Shown: positions 7,119 through 16,369 of the stretch, one piece after another | How the letters are laid out: the number at the start of each line of letters is the position of its first letter | Position numbering within the stretch: position 1 is the first letter of the stretch | From: Frankiales bacterium | GTDB lineage: Bacteria > Actinomycetota > Actinomycetes > Mycobacteriales > SCTD01 | Direction of reading: 5' to 3' | Assembly (NCBI GenBank): GCA_025966135.1 | Contig: JAOPVP010000009.1 | Coordinates: 35,470-99,469, forward strand | Length of the DNA: 64,000 nt | Position numbers and translations under genes: made by a program | Notes under the pieces: generated by a model | The model's database searches: none | The model's input: only the letters and a program-made list of their open reading frames with translations | What the model was told of the DNA's origin: nothing

Positions 7119-9080
7119 GTGTCCGAGACCCCCCCAGCCGCGCTTCGCGTCGACGCGTCGCAGGCCGGTACGACGGCGGGTTCGGTGCTGGCGGAGGCGG
7201 GCGTCAAGGACACCGCTGTGGCGCGCGTCGACGGTGAGCTCAAGGACCTGGCGTACGTCGTGTCCGAGGGCGAGCTGGTCGAGGCGGTGCCCTACGGCTC
7301 GGAGGACGGCCGCGCGGTGCTGCGGCACTCCGCCGCGCACGTCCTGGCGCAGGCCGTGCAGGAGCTGTTCCCCGGCACCCTGCTCGGCATCGGGCCGCCC
7401 ATCAAGGACGGCTTCTACTACGACTTCGCGCCGTCCCGGCCGTTCACCCCCGAGGACCTCGGCCTCATCGAGAAGAAGATGAGCGACATCACCCGGCAGC
7501 GGCAGCGCTTCAGCCGCCGGGTCGTCACCGAGACCGAGGCTCAGGTCGAGCTCGCTCATGAGAAGTTCAAGCTTGAGCTGATCGGCCTCAAGGGCTCCGG
7601 CTCCGGCTCCCGCGACTCAGAGGAGTCGGTCGAGGTCGGCGGGTCCGAGCTCACCATCTACGACAACCTCGTCGGCGAGGAGACGGTGTGGAAGGACCTG
7701 TGTCGCGGGCCTCACCTGCCGACCACCCGGGACATCCCGGCCTTCAAGCTCATGCGGTCCGCTGCTGCGTACTGGCGCGGCGACCAGGACAACGAGCAGC
7801 TGCAGCGGATCTACGGCACCGCCTGGGAGTCTCGCGATGCGCTGAAGGAGCACCTGCACCTGCTCGAGGAGGCCGAGAAGCGCGACCACCGGCGGCTCGG
7901 TCAGGAGCTCGACCTGTTCTCGTTCCCGGACGAGCTCGGCTCCGGGCTCGCGGTGTTCCATCCCAAGGGCGGGACCATCCGCCGGGTCATGGAGGACTAC
8001 TCCCGCCTCAAGCACGAGCAGGGCGGGTACGAGTTCGTGAACACCCCGCACATCAGCAAGGAGGGGCTCTTCCACACCTCCGGGCACCTGCCCTACTACG
8101 CCGACGTCATGTTCCCGCCCATGGAGTTCGAAGGCACGAACTACTACCTCAAGGCGATGAACTGCCCGTTCCACAACCTCATCTTCAAGGCGCGTGGGCG
8201 CTCCTACCGGGAGCTGCCCCTGCGGCTGTTCGAGTTCGGCTCGGTCTACCGGTACGAGAAGTCCGGTGTCGTGCACGGGCTCACCCGCGTACGAGGGATG
8301 ACCCAGGACGACTCCCACATCTACTGCACCAAGGAGCAGATGCCGGGGGAGCTCACCTCGCTGCTGACCTTCGTGCTCGACCTGCTGCGTGACTTCGGCC
8401 TGGACGACTTCTACCTCGAGCTCTCCACCCGGGACGACTCCGACAAGTTCGTGGGGGAGCCCGAGGAGTGGGAGGAGGCCACCGAGGCCCTGCGGACGGC
8501 TGCTGAGGCGTCCGGGCTCGAGCTCGTGCCCGACCCGGGTGGCGCCGCGTACTACGGGCCAAAGATCTCCGTGCAGGCCCGCGACGCGATCGGCCGGACC
8601 TGGCAGATGTCGACCATCCAGGTCGACTTCCAGCAGCCGAAGCGCTTCGAGCTCAGCTACCAGGGCGAGGACGGCGGGCGGCACCAGCCGGTCATGATCC
8701 ACCGCGCGCTCTTCGGTTCTATCGAGCGCTTCCTCGGGGTGCTCGTTGAGCACTACGCGGGGGCCTTCCCGGCGTGGCTGTCGCCGGTGCAGGTGGTCGG
8801 CATCCCGGTGCACTCGGACTTCGACGGCTACCTGCTCGACGTGGCCACCCGGCTTCGTGCCGAGGGGATCCGGGTGGAGGTCGACACCTCCGACGACCGG
8901 ATGCAGAAGAAGATCCGCAATGCCCAGAAGCAGAAGGTGCCCTTCATGCTCATCGCCGGTGCGGACGACATCGCCGCCGGCGCGGTCAGCTTCCGGTTCC
9001 GCGACGGCACTCAGGACAACGGGATCCCGGTGGACGAGGCCGTCGCGCGGATTGTGGCGGCGGTGCGGGAGCGCACGTGA
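7119..9080 (+). CDS. thrS: Threonyl-tRNA synthetase
   Basis: This class II synthetase (653 residues) charges tRNA-Thr. An N-terminal TGS-like domain is followed by the editing domain with [13 protein letters not shown] (the HxxxH of the second additional domain) and [11 protein letters not shown]. The catalytic core has zinc-site residues in [10 protein letters not shown], motif 2 in [20 protein letters not shown] and motif 3 in [14 protein letters not shown]. The anticodon-binding domain ends the protein ([20 protein letters not shown]). The length is normal. It starts with GTG at 7119 after TGGAGG. Its TGA overlaps the GTG of the HIT gene by four bases, implying coupled translation. A TAGGCT at 7083-7088 could be the -10 element. 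Confidence 0.97.
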   Translation: MSETPPAALRVDASQAGTTAGSVLAEAGVKDTAVARVDGELKDLAYVVSEGELVEAVPYGSEDGRAVLRHSAAHVLAQAVQELFPGTLLGIGPPIKDGFYYDFAPSRPFTPEDLGLIEKKMSDITRQRQRFSRRVVTETEAQVELAHEKFKLELIGLKGSGSGSRDSEESVEVGGSELTIYDNLVGEETVWKDLCRGPHLPTTRDIPAFKLMRSAAAYWRGDQDNEQLQRIYGTAWESRDALKEHLHLLEEAEKRDHRRLGQELDLFSFPDELGSGLAVFHPKGGTIRRVMEDYSRLKHEQGGYEFVNTPHISKEGLFHTSGHLPYYADVMFPPMEFEGTNYYLKAMNCPFHNLIFKARGRSYRELPLRLFEFGSVYRYEKSGVVHGLTRVRGMTQDDSHIYCTKEQMPGELTSLLTFVLDLLRDFGLDDFYLELSTRDDSDKFVGEPEEWEEATEALRTAAEASGLELVPDPGGAAYYGPKISVQARDAIGRTWQMSTIQVDFQQPKRFELSYQGEDGGRHQPVMIHRALFGSIERFLGVLVEHYAGAFPAWLSPVQVVGIPVHSDFDGYLLDVATRLRAEGIRVEVDTSDDRMQKKIRNAQKQKVPFMLIAGADDIAAGAVSFRFRDGTQDNGIPVDEAVARIVAAVRERT

Positions 9081-9607
9081 CCGTCCCGTCAGAGGAGCAG
9101 AAGGGCGCGGGGCTCCGAGACGCCTTCGCCCGCCTGTACACGCCGCATCGGATGGCCTACATCCAGGGCGAGGGCAAGGGGCCCGATTGTCCGTTCTGCG
9201 AGATCCCGACCATGTCCGACGCCGACGGGCTGGTGATTGCCCGCGGTGAGGTGTGTTACGCAGTGCTCAACCTCTACCCTTACAACTCCGGCCACCTGAT
9301 GTTGGTGCCGTACCGGCACGTGTCGGGCTACGACGAGCTCACCGCCGAGGAGACCGTCGAGCTGGCCGAGATGACGCAGCACGCCATCCGGGCGGTGCGG
9401 CACGCCTCCGGCGCGCAGGGCTTCAACGTCGGCATGAACCTCGGTGGTGTGGCCGGGGCCGGCATCGCCGCGCACCTGCACCAGCACGTGGTCCCGCGCT
9501 GGGGCGGTGACACCAACTTCATGCCCGTGATCGGCCACACCAAGGTGCTGCCGCAGCTGCTCCCCGAGACCCGCGAGCTCCTCGCCAAGGCCTGGTCCGA
9601 GGTCTGA
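9077..9607 (+). CDS. HIT domain protein, Ap4A phosphorylase-like
   Basis: This 176-residue protein is of the histidine triad superfamily. The zinc knuckle CPFCEIP comes early, and the catalytic motif is [10 protein letters not shown], with [16 protein letters not shown] before it. The ortholog in this conserved position in Mycobacterium (next to thrS and pgsA) is a diadenosine tetraphosphate phosphorylase; by synteny and length this protein is likely the same. GTG 9077 overlaps the thrS stop in GTGA. Pairing with a synthetase gene is sensible because aminoacyl-tRNA synthetases produce Ap4A as a by-product. Confidence 0.92.
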   Translation: MTVPSEEQKGAGLRDAFARLYTPHRMAYIQGEGKGPDCPFCEIPTMSDADGLVIARGEVCYAVLNLYPYNSGHLMLVPYRHVSGYDELTAEETVELAEMTQHAIRAVRHASGAQGFNVGMNLGGVAGAGIAAHLHQHVVPRWGGDTNFMPVIGHTKVLPQLLPETRELLAKAWSEV

Positions 9608-9618
9608 CTCCAGCCGCC

Positions 9619-9680
9619 CCCCTCTCTCTCCGCACCTCTCTCCGCCCCCCGCTCTCCGCCCCCCTCTCTCCGCACTTCCC
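9619..9680. repeat. Pyrimidine-rich CTCTCCGC degenerate tandem repeat
   Basis: Just after the HIT stop codon the plus strand is almost purely pyrimidine, built from imperfect copies of CTCTCCGCMC separated by C-runs, about four to five units. It lies between the convergent HIT and EF-G-like genes. It is followed by an inverted repeat, GGCCCTGA at 9687-9694 and TCAGGGCC at 9733-9740, with an inner GAGCG/CGCTC pair at 9698-9702 and 9712-9716, which may act as a bidirectional terminator. Replication slippage or a non-B structure is plausible, but no function can be assigned. Confidence 0.5.
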
Positions 9681-9779
9681 TCCCGTGGCCCTGACCCGAG
9701 CGCGTCCTTCACGCTCAGGCTGACGCCCGGGATCAGGGCCGAGGGAGGGAAGTCGGGGTTGCGGGCAGGGCCCGGAACG

Positions 9780-11897
9780 TCAGGCTTTCGGGGTGAGGTG
9801 GGCCGGCAGGGGCTCGTGGCGGAGGTAGCGGCGGGTGAACGAGCCGGTGCCGTGGGACAGCGAGCGCAGCTCGGCCGGGTAGTGCAGCAGCTCGAGGTCG
9901 GGGACCTCGGCGCTGACCAGGGACTCGTCCTCCTCGGTGATGGTGCTGCCCGTGACCCGGGCACGCCGGCCGGACAGGTCGCTCATGACGCTGCCGACGT
10001 AGCTCGAGGGCAGCCGCACCTCGATGGCGCTGACCGGCTCGAGGACCTGCACCCCCGCGGTCTGGCAGGCCTCGCGTACGGCGAGAGCGCCGGCCGATTG
10101 GAACGCGGCGTCGGAGGAGTCCACCGAGTGGGCCTTGCCGTCGGTGAGGATCGCCTTCAGGTCCACCAGAGGCCGACCGTCGATGCCGCGCTCCATCTGA
10201 GCTCGGACACCCTTCTCGACCGAAGGGATGTAGTTGCCCGGCACGGCCCCCCCGACCACCGTCTGCTCGAACACGAGCCCCTCGCCGGCGGGGAGGGGCT
10301 CGAACTCCATGTGCACCACGGCGTACTGGCCGTGGCCCCCGGACTGCTTCACGTGCCGGCCGGTCACCGAGACCGGCCTGGCCAAGGTCTCGCGGAGGGC
10401 CACCTTGACCTCGGGCAGCGTGACGGCGACGCCGTACCGGGTCTTGAGACGGTCGACGAGCACCTCGGCGTGCGCTTCACCGACGCACCACAGGAGCAGC
10501 TGTCCGGTCTCGGCCTGCCGCTCGAGCCGGACGGTCGGGTCCTCGGCCACCAGTCGCTGCAGGGCGGTTCCGAGCTTGTCCTCGTCGGCGCGGGAGGCGG
10601 CCTCGACGGCGATCGCGTGCTGCGGCTCGGGGAGATCCCATGGCGCGACGAGCAGCGGGTCGTCCTTGCCGCTGATGGTGTCGCCGGTCTCGGCGCTGGT
10701 GAGCTTCGCCACCGACACGATGTCCCCGGCCCGGCACTCGGCGACCGGCCGCATGAGGGCGCCCAGCGGCGTCGACAGGGTGCCGACCCGTTCGTCTGCG
10801 TCATGGTCGGGATGCCCGCGTTCGACCAGGCCGTGGCCGGAGATGTGCACGACCGCGTCGGGGGTCAGGGTGCCGGAGAAGACGCGGATGAGGGAGACCC
10901 GGCCGAGGTAGGGGTCGCTGGTCGTCTTCACGACCTCAGCCACCAACGGCCCGTCCGGGTCGCAGGTGATGGGCGCGGCGGGAGAGCCGTCGGGACGCGT
11001 GACCACGGGGGAGGGGTGCTCGAGCGGCGTCGGCATCGCCTGCGTGAGCACCTCGAGCAGCTCATCGGTGCCGAGCAGGGTCAGTGGCGCGGCCGGCAGG
11101 ACCGGGAAGAAGTTCCCGCGCGCGACCGCCAGCTCGAGGTCGCCGGTGACGACCTTCGGGTCGATGACCTCGCCGCCGAGGTAGCGGTCGAGCAGGGTCT
11201 CGTCCTCGCTCTCTGCGATGACTGCCTCGAGCAGCTCGCCGCGCAGTGACTCGATGAGAGGCAGGTGCTCCGGGTCGGGGTCGCGCTCGACCCGGTCGCC
11301 GGACGACCAGTCGTAGACGCGTTGCGAGATGAGGCCGATGACACCGGCCACGGACTCGTCGTCCCCGTGCATCGGGAGGTACAGCGGGTGCACGCCCTCG
11401 CCGAGCAGCCGTTGGCAGAGCGCCACGGAGTCGTCGAAGTCGGCGCGCGGGCGATCGAGCTGGGTGACGACAATGGCGCGCGGCATGCCGACGGCTGCGC
11501 ACTCGTCCCAGAGCTGGACGGTCATGGCGTCCACACCGTCGACAGCGGAGATGACGAAGAGGGCGGCGTCGGCGGCGCGCAGGCCGGCCCGCAGCTCGCC
11601 GACGAAGTCGGGGGAGCCGGGCGTGTCGAGGAGGTTGACCTTCACGCCCCGGTGCTCCAGCGGGGCGAGCGCGAGCGCGACCGAGCGCTGCAGGCGGATC
11701 TCCACCTCCTCGCTGTCGCCCACGGTGGTGCCGTCCACGGTGCGGCCGGCCCGCGGGACCGTGCCGGTGCGCGCCAGCAGCGCCTCCACCAGCGTGGTCT
11801 TCCCGGCGCCGGCGTGCCCTACGACGGCGACGTTGCGGACCAGCTCCGCGGCCCTCGGCTCGGGTGCCGGCCCTGCCTGCTTGCCCACCTTCGACAT
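9780..11897 (-). CDS. EF-G-like translational GTPase (EF-G2 family)
   Basis: This 705-residue protein has the full five-domain elongation factor G architecture. The P-loop is GHAGAGKTTLVEALLAR, the G3 motif is LLDTPGSPDFVGELRAGLR, domain II follows, and domains IV and V contain SGGHGQYAVVHMEFEP and VMSDLSGRRARVTG. Unlike canonical EF-G, the position of the NKXD motif reads TQLD (IVVTQLDRPRAD). This places it with the actinobacterial EF-G2 paralogs, whose role in translocation is unproven. It is not next to ribosomal protein genes, which also argues for a paralog. It is transcribed away from the pgsA operon. Confidence 0.85.
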   Translation of the reverse strand: MSKVGKQAGPAPEPRAAELVRNVAVVGHAGAGKTTLVEALLARTGTVPRAGRTVDGTTVGDSEEVEIRLQRSVALALAPLEHRGVKVNLLDTPGSPDFVGELRAGLRAADAALFVISAVDGVDAMTVQLWDECAAVGMPRAIVVTQLDRPRADFDDSVALCQRLLGEGVHPLYLPMHGDDESVAGVIGLISQRVYDWSSGDRVERDPDPEHLPLIESLRGELLEAVIAESEDETLLDRYLGGEVIDPKVVTGDLELAVARGNFFPVLPAAPLTLLGTDELLEVLTQAMPTPLEHPSPVVTRPDGSPAAPITCDPDGPLVAEVVKTTSDPYLGRVSLIRVFSGTLTPDAVVHISGHGLVERGHPDHDADERVGTLSTPLGALMRPVAECRAGDIVSVAKLTSAETGDTISGKDDPLLVAPWDLPEPQHAIAVEAASRADEDKLGTALQRLVAEDPTVRLERQAETGQLLLWCVGEAHAEVLVDRLKTRYGVAVTLPEVKVALRETLARPVSVTGRHVKQSGGHGQYAVVHMEFEPLPAGEGLVFEQTVVGGAVPGNYIPSVEKGVRAQMERGIDGRPLVDLKAILTDGKAHSVDSSDAAFQSAGALAVREACQTAGVQVLEPVSAIEVRLPSSYVGSVMSDLSGRRARVTGSTITEEDESLVSAEVPDLELLHYPAELRSLSHGTGSFTRRYLRHEPLPAHLTPKA

Positions 11898-12056
11898 CTG
11901 CTCAACCTCTCACGTCCCGCACCCCCCGGCATCCTTGAGGCTGCGACGAGCCTCCCGCCGGTCGCATCCGGGGACAAGCCCGGGACGCCGCTATCGTTCG
12001 CCCCGTGAGTCCCTGCGGGGAGGCAGAACGGCGGAGTACGTGCGAAAGGCGGACCC

Positions 12057-12671
12057 TTGATCGGTTCCCAGCTACGCCCGGTCGTCGGACGGGTCGCCGA
12101 TCCGCTCGTCAACCGCCTGCTGGCCTGGGGCGTCACGCCGGACGCTGTGACCGCCACGGGCACGATCGGTGTGGTGGCGGCAGCGCTGGCGTTCTTCCCG
12201 CGCGGCAGCTTCTTCGTGGGTGCGCTGGTCATCACGGTGTTCGTCCTCACCGACACGATCGACGGCGCGCTGGCCCGCAAGCGCGGGGTGTCCAGCAGCT
12301 TCGGGGCCTGGCTCGACTCCACCTGCGACCGGGTCGCCGACGGCGCCGTTTTCGGTGGCCTTGTCCTGTGGTTCGCGGGCAAGGGGCACGACGACGTGCT
12401 GCTGGCGGTGTCACTGTTCGTGCTGGTCTGCAGCCAGGTCGTGTCCTACGAGAAGGCGCGCGCCGAGGGCCTGGGCATGACCTGCAACGTCGGTATCGCC
12501 GAGCGTCCGGAGCGGCTGATCCTCGTGCTCCTTGCCACCGGCCTGGTCGGGCTGGGTCTTCCGGACATCCTGCTTGCCGCGGCGCTGTGGCTGCTCGCGG
12601 TGCTGTCGCTCGTCACCGTCGGCCAGCGCTTGAGAGAAGTTCACCGACAGGCGGGGCTCCCCGCCGCGTGA
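12057..12671 (+). CDS. pgsA: CDP-alcohol phosphatidyltransferase (phosphatidylinositol phosphate synthase-like)
   Basis: This 204-residue membrane enzyme carries the CDP-alcohol phosphotransferase signature DTIDGALARKRG followed by FGAWLDSTCDR (pattern DxxDGxxARx8GxxxDxxxD). It is hydrophobic with about six membrane helices. Next to patA and pimA it corresponds to the actinobacterial enzyme that condenses CDP-diacylglycerol with inositol 1-phosphate, giving the lipid that PimA mannosylates. The start is TTG 12057 behind AAAGG, supported by alignment with mycobacterial homologs, which begin just before LRPVVGRVADPLVNRLLAWG. The gene overlaps patA by GTGA. A TATCGT near 11991-12000 may be its -10 element. 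Confidence 0.9.
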   Translation: MIGSQLRPVVGRVADPLVNRLLAWGVTPDAVTATGTIGVVAAALAFFPRGSFFVGALVITVFVLTDTIDGALARKRGVSSSFGAWLDSTCDRVADGAVFGGLVLWFAGKGHDDVLLAVSLFVLVCSQVVSYEKARAEGLGMTCNVGIAERPERLILVLLATGLVGLGLPDILLAAALWLLAVLSLVTVGQRLREVHRQAGLPAA

Positions 12672-13564
12672 ACCCCGTATCGAGCATCGCCGGTGCGCTG
12701 AGCTCCGGCAGCTACGCCGCCGGATGGGCCGTCGTACGAGGGATGCCCGAACCGCTGGCCCGCCGGCTGTTCGAGGCGGGCGCTGACCTGGCCGCCGCCC
12801 GTGGCGGACGCGGCGTGGACCGGCTGCGGACCAACCTGGAGCGGGTCGCCCCCGGCCACGACCTCGTCAGGGACGCGCTCCGCTCCTACGCCCGCTACTG
12901 GTGCGAGGCCTTCCGCCTTCCCTCCATGAAGCCGGAGCGGATCCTCAGCGGCACCCATACCGTCCGCGAGGAGCTGTTCCGGGCCTCGACCGCGTCGGAC
13001 CGGGGCACCGTCCTGGTCCTCCCGCACACCGGCAACTGGGACGTCGCCGGGGCCTGGTGCGGGCTCACCGACGTGCCGTTCACGACCGTCGCCGAGCGGC
13101 TGAAGCCGGAGTCGCTCTACGAGCGGTTCGTGGCTTTCCGGGAGTCCCTCGGGATGGAGGTGCTGCCCCTGACGGGAGGCGAGCGACCGCCGTACGACGT
13201 GTTGGCGGAGCGGTTGGAGGCCGGCGGGGCGATCTGCCTGCTGGCGGATCGCGACCTCACGCCCCGCGGCATCGATGTGAAGTTCTTCGGCGCGACGGCA
13301 CGGATGCCCGCAGGTCCCGCGCGACTGGCTCTCGAGACGGGCGCCGACCTCGTGCCGGTCACGCTGGCGTTCGTCGGGGACCGTGACTGGGAGGTCACCT
13401 TCCACCCGTACGTCGAGCCGTCCGACCTCCGGACCATGACGCAGGCCGTGGCGAGCGCCTTCGAGGACGGGATCGCACGGCACCCCGCCGACTGGCACAT
13501 GCTGCAGAAGCTCTGGCTCGACGACCTCGCCGACGACGACCCGCGCAAGCAGCCACTGCCGTGA
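12668..13564 (+). CDS. patA: Phosphatidylinositol mannoside acyltransferase
   Basis: This 298-residue enzyme of the LpxL/HtrB-like lysophospholipid acyltransferase family acylates the 6-position of mannose on phosphatidylinositol mannosides at the cytoplasmic membrane. The catalytic H-x4-D motif is HTGNWDVAGAWCGL; further family motifs are FVAFRESLGMEVLPLTGG, ICLLADRDLTPRGIDVKFFG and PAGPARLALETGADLVPVTL. GTG 12668 overlaps the pgsA stop, and the pimA start overlaps its stop, so the three genes form a translationally coupled operon. Confidence 0.93.
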   Translation: MNPVSSIAGALSSGSYAAGWAVVRGMPEPLARRLFEAGADLAAARGGRGVDRLRTNLERVAPGHDLVRDALRSYARYWCEAFRLPSMKPERILSGTHTVREELFRASTASDRGTVLVLPHTGNWDVAGAWCGLTDVPFTTVAERLKPESLYERFVAFRESLGMEVLPLTGGERPPYDVLAERLEAGGAICLLADRDLTPRGIDVKFFGATARMPAGPARLALETGADLVPVTLAFVGDRDWEVTFHPYVEPSDLRTMTQAVASAFEDGIARHPADWHMLQKLWLDDLADDDPRKQPLP

Positions 13565-14796
13565 GGATCGGCATCGTGTGCCCCTACAGCTGGGACGTCC
13601 CCGGCGGAGTGCAGGCGCACGTCCGTGACCTCGCCGAGAGCCTGCTCGAGCTCGGCCACGAGGTCTCGGTCCTCACCCCTGTCGACGAGCCCGACGACGC
13701 GGCACTGCCGGCGTACGTCGTACCCGCCGGACGGGCGGTGCCCGTGCCCTACAACGGGTCTGTGGCCCGCCTGGCGTTCGGGCCGCTGTCGCTGACCCGC
13801 ACCCGTCGGTGGCTGCGGAAGGGCCGGTTCGACGTCCTGCACCTGCACGAGCCGACGGTCCCGTCGCTGTCGATGATCGCCTGCTTCGCGGCTCGCGGAC
13901 CCATGGTCGCGACGTTCCACACGGCCACCGCGCGCAGCCGGGCGCTGCAGGTGTTCGGCACCACGCTGCAGCCCGGGCTCGAGAAAATCACCGGCCGGAT
14001 CGCGGTCTCGGTGGCCGCCCGCAGGGTCGTCGTTGAGCACCTCGGCCACGACGCCGTGCTCATCCCCAACGGCGTCCAGGTGGCGGCGTTTGCCGGTGCG
14101 ACGCCGCTGCCGGACGTGCCGCCGGGACCCAAGGTGGTCTTCCTCGGCCGCATCGACGAGGGCCGCAAGGGGCTGTCGGTGCTGCTCGGCGCCCTCCCGT
14201 CGCTGGTGAAACAGGTGCCTGACGTCCAGGTGCTCGTCGCCGGCCCGGGAGACGTGGACGAGGTCCGGGAGGAGCTGGACCCGACGCTGGCGGACCGGGT
14301 CCACCTGCTCGGCCTCGTCAGCGCTGCCGACAAGCCGAGGGTCTATGCGAGCGGCGACGTCTACTGCGCCCCCAACACCCACGGCGAGAGCTTCGGGATC
14401 GTGCTCATCGAGGCGATGGCCGCCGGCACCCCGGTGGTCGCCAGTGACCTCGAGGCCTTCCGTCGGGTGCTCGACGACGGCGAGGCAGGAGTACTCGTAC
14501 CCGTCGGCAACAGCGCCGCGCTCGCGGATGCCCTGGCCGACCTGCTGGGCGACACGGAGAGGCGCAGAAGGCTCAGCGCGGCCGGCTCGCGGGTGGTGCA
14601 GGCCTACGACTGGGCGCACGTCACCCGCCAGATCGTGGAAGTCTACGAGACCGTCGCGGTTGCGGCCGCCGTGGAGCTCGACGACACCGCCGAGGACCCC
14701 GACGTCGAGGACTTCGGACAGGAGGATGACCCCGGTCGGGTGTCGGAGACGCTGCGGCGCTGGCTCGCCGTCGTGCGCGAGCGGGTCGCCCCGTGA
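13561..14796 (+). CDS. pimA: Phosphatidylinositol alpha-mannosyltransferase
   Basis: This 411-residue GT4 enzyme transfers mannose from GDP-mannose to the 2-position of phosphatidylinositol, the first step of PIM and lipoglycan synthesis. The N-terminal acceptor domain begins IGIVCPYSWDVPGGVQAHVR with the conserved glycine loop, and HLHEPTVPS and ATFHTATARS follow. The C-terminal donor domain has VVFLGRIDEGRKGLSVLLGA, YCAPNTHGESFGIVLIEAMA and ASDLEAFRRVL (the EX7E region). There is a C-terminal acidic extension (about residues 365-395) beyond the usual fold. GTG 13561 overlaps patA, and its own stop overlaps the LemA-like gene. Confidence 0.95.
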   Translation: MRIGIVCPYSWDVPGGVQAHVRDLAESLLELGHEVSVLTPVDEPDDAALPAYVVPAGRAVPVPYNGSVARLAFGPLSLTRTRRWLRKGRFDVLHLHEPTVPSLSMIACFAARGPMVATFHTATARSRALQVFGTTLQPGLEKITGRIAVSVAARRVVVEHLGHDAVLIPNGVQVAAFAGATPLPDVPPGPKVVFLGRIDEGRKGLSVLLGALPSLVKQVPDVQVLVAGPGDVDEVREELDPTLADRVHLLGLVSAADKPRVYASGDVYCAPNTHGESFGIVLIEAMAAGTPVVASDLEAFRRVLDDGEAGVLVPVGNSAALADALADLLGDTERRRRLSAAGSRVVQAYDWAHVTRQIVEVYETVAVAAAVELDDTAEDPDVEDFGQEDDPGRVSETLRRWLAVVRERVAP

Positions 14797-15299
14797 GTAC
14801 CGTCGCCTACGCCGTCGGTGCGGTCGTGCTGCTCGCGTCCTACATCACCTGGACCGCCGGCCGGCTGGACCGCATGCACGCCCGGGTCGACGCCGCCTGG
14901 GCAGCACTCGACGCCCAGCTGGTACGGCGAGCCGCGGCGGCGCGGGCTCTCCTACCCCTGCTGCCGGCCGGGCCCGAGGCGGACGCGCTCGAGATCGCGG
15001 CGTCGGCGTCGCTGGACGCGGGCGAGGAGAGCCGGGAGGTCGTGGAGAACGACCTGTCGCGGGCGCTCCGGGCTGCCACGCCATTGCTCCCTGCGGTGCC
15101 GGACGCCGACTACGCCAAGGCCGAGCTCGAGACGGCCGCGACCCGGGTGGGTCTGGCGCGCTCCTTCCACAACAGCGCGGTCAACGACACCCGGATCCTG
15201 CGCGGCAAGCGGTTGCCGCGTGCGCTTCGGCTGGCGGGACGCCGCGCCATGCCGGCCTTCTTCGACGTCGACGACACGGCGCTCAGGCCAGCGGCCTGA
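14793..15299 (+). CDS. LemA-like membrane-anchored protein of the pimA operon
   Basis: This 168-residue protein has one N-terminal membrane helix (VAYAVGAVVLLASYITWTAG) followed by an alpha-helical soluble part resembling LemA proteins: LDRMHARVDAAWAALDAQLV then RRAAAARALLPLLPAG and, near the end, ARSFHNSAVNDTRILRGK. It is shorter than typical LemA. Homologs occupy this position after pimA in many actinobacteria, but no function is established. It overlaps pimA by GTGA and is probably the last gene of the pgsA operon. Confidence 0.7.
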   Translation: MSTVAYAVGAVVLLASYITWTAGRLDRMHARVDAAWAALDAQLVRRAAAARALLPLLPAGPEADALEIAASASLDAGEESREVVENDLSRALRAATPLLPAVPDADYAKAELETAATRVGLARSFHNSAVNDTRILRGKRLPRALRLAGRRAMPAFFDVDDTALRPAA

Positions 15300-15322
15300 C
15301 CGCCTCCGGTGGTCGGCCCACC

Positions 15323-15328
15323 TATCGT
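15323..15328 (+). promoter_or_regulatory. Putative -10 element, leaderless transcript of the DUF3048 gene
   Basis: TATCGT lies six bases before the ATG at 15335, so transcription would begin at or next to the start codon. No convincing -35 element or Shine-Dalgarno sequence is visible. Confidence 0.4.
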
Positions 15329-15334
15329 CTGGCC

Positions 15335-16351
15335 ATGCGTTCCAAGGTCCCTGCCGCTGTGCTCCTGCTCGCCCTGGTCGCCGCCTGCTCGGGCGGCAAG
15401 GCTGTGGTGAAGGCGAGTCCGACCGCCTCGCCGACGCCGTCCCCGACCCCGAAGGCGGCCGCCAGGCCGAAGCCGGCCCTGGACCCGCTGACGGGCACAG
15501 CCCCGCGGTCCACTGCCCCGGTCGTCGCCATCAAGGTGGACAACGCCTTCCTCGCCCGGCCCTACCAGACCGGCCTGGGCCGGGCCGCTGTCGTCTACGA
15601 GGAGCTCGTCGAGGGCGGTTCGACCCGGCTGCTCGCCGTCTTCGAGAGCGACCTGACCGGCAACCACGAGGTCGGGCCGATCCGCAGTGTCCGCGAGAGC
15701 GACGTCGAGCTGCTGCGGGAGTACGGCAGCATCTCCGTCGGCTTCTCCGGCGGCAACTCCGGGGTGAAGGCCATCATCGCCTCGGCCGCGCGGTCCGGGT
15801 GGCTGGTCGACGCGTCGTACGACGTGATCCCGGGGGCCTACCGCCTCGGAGCCCAGCGGGCCGACGCGCGCAACTTCTTCGCGGTGCCGTCCGCGCTGGC
15901 CACCCGACGGCCCGGCAACGGTCCGCGCGACATCGGCCTGCGGTTCGGCCCGCTGGCCCGCGGTGGCGCGGCCACGGCGCTCGGCGTCGCCAACTACTCC
16001 GGCCAGAGCCGCGTCACGGTCCGCTACAGCGCGGCGACGCACTCGTGGTCGGTGAGCCAGGACGGGCGCCTGATGGGCGGCGTGGCACCGGCCAACATCA
16101 TCATCCAGCGGGTGGTGGAGCGGGGGAGCCGGTTCTCCGACGTCCACGGCATGCCTACGCCGTACACCGTCACTGCCGGCAGTGGCTCCGCGGTCGTGCT
16201 GAGGGACGGCAAGCGGTTCGCCGCGAAGTGGACGCGCACCAACTACGGGGCCACCCACTACCGCAACGCGGCAGGCAAGGAGATCGCGTTGCGAGCAGGC
16301 AAGACGTGGGTGCTTCTGGTGCCGACGAGCGGCTCGGTCTCCTTCGGCTGA
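15335..16351 (+). CDS. DUF3048 domain lipoprotein (YerB-like)
   Basis: This 338-residue protein begins with a lipoprotein signal peptide (VPAAVLLLALVAACSG, lipobox LVAAC), then a Thr/Pro/Ala-rich linker, then a DUF3048 domain. Recognisable parts are PVVAIKVDNAFLARPYQTGL, GRAAVVYEELVEGGSTRLLA, VGPIRSVRESDVELLREYG and, in the C-terminal half, RWTRTNYGATHYRN-like residues and WVLLVPTSGSVSF. The family is found in Gram-positive envelopes without a proven activity. It stands between the pimA operon and pdxS; the promoter-like TATCGT suggests its own transcription. Confidence 0.88.
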   Translation: MRSKVPAAVLLLALVAACSGGKAVVKASPTASPTPSPTPKAAARPKPALDPLTGTAPRSTAPVVAIKVDNAFLARPYQTGLGRAAVVYEELVEGGSTRLLAVFESDLTGNHEVGPIRSVRESDVELLREYGSISVGFSGGNSGVKAIIASAARSGWLVDASYDVIPGAYRLGAQRADARNFFAVPSALATRRPGNGPRDIGLRFGPLARGGAATALGVANYSGQSRVTVRYSAATHSWSVSQDGRLMGGVAPANIIIQRVVERGSRFSDVHGMPTPYTVTAGSGSAVVLRDGKRFAAKWTRTNYGATHYRNAAGKEIALRAGKTWVLLVPTSGSVSFG

Positions 16352-16356
16352 TCGCC

Positions 16357-16362
16357 TAGGAT
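16357..16362 (+). promoter_or_regulatory. Putative -10 element of pdxS
   Basis: TAGGAT sits seven bases before the ATG at 16370. This fits a leaderless mRNA starting at the A of that ATG. The intervening GGGGGG could alternatively act as a ribosome binding site of a longer transcript. Confidence 0.45.
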
Positions 16363-16369
16363 GGGGGGC

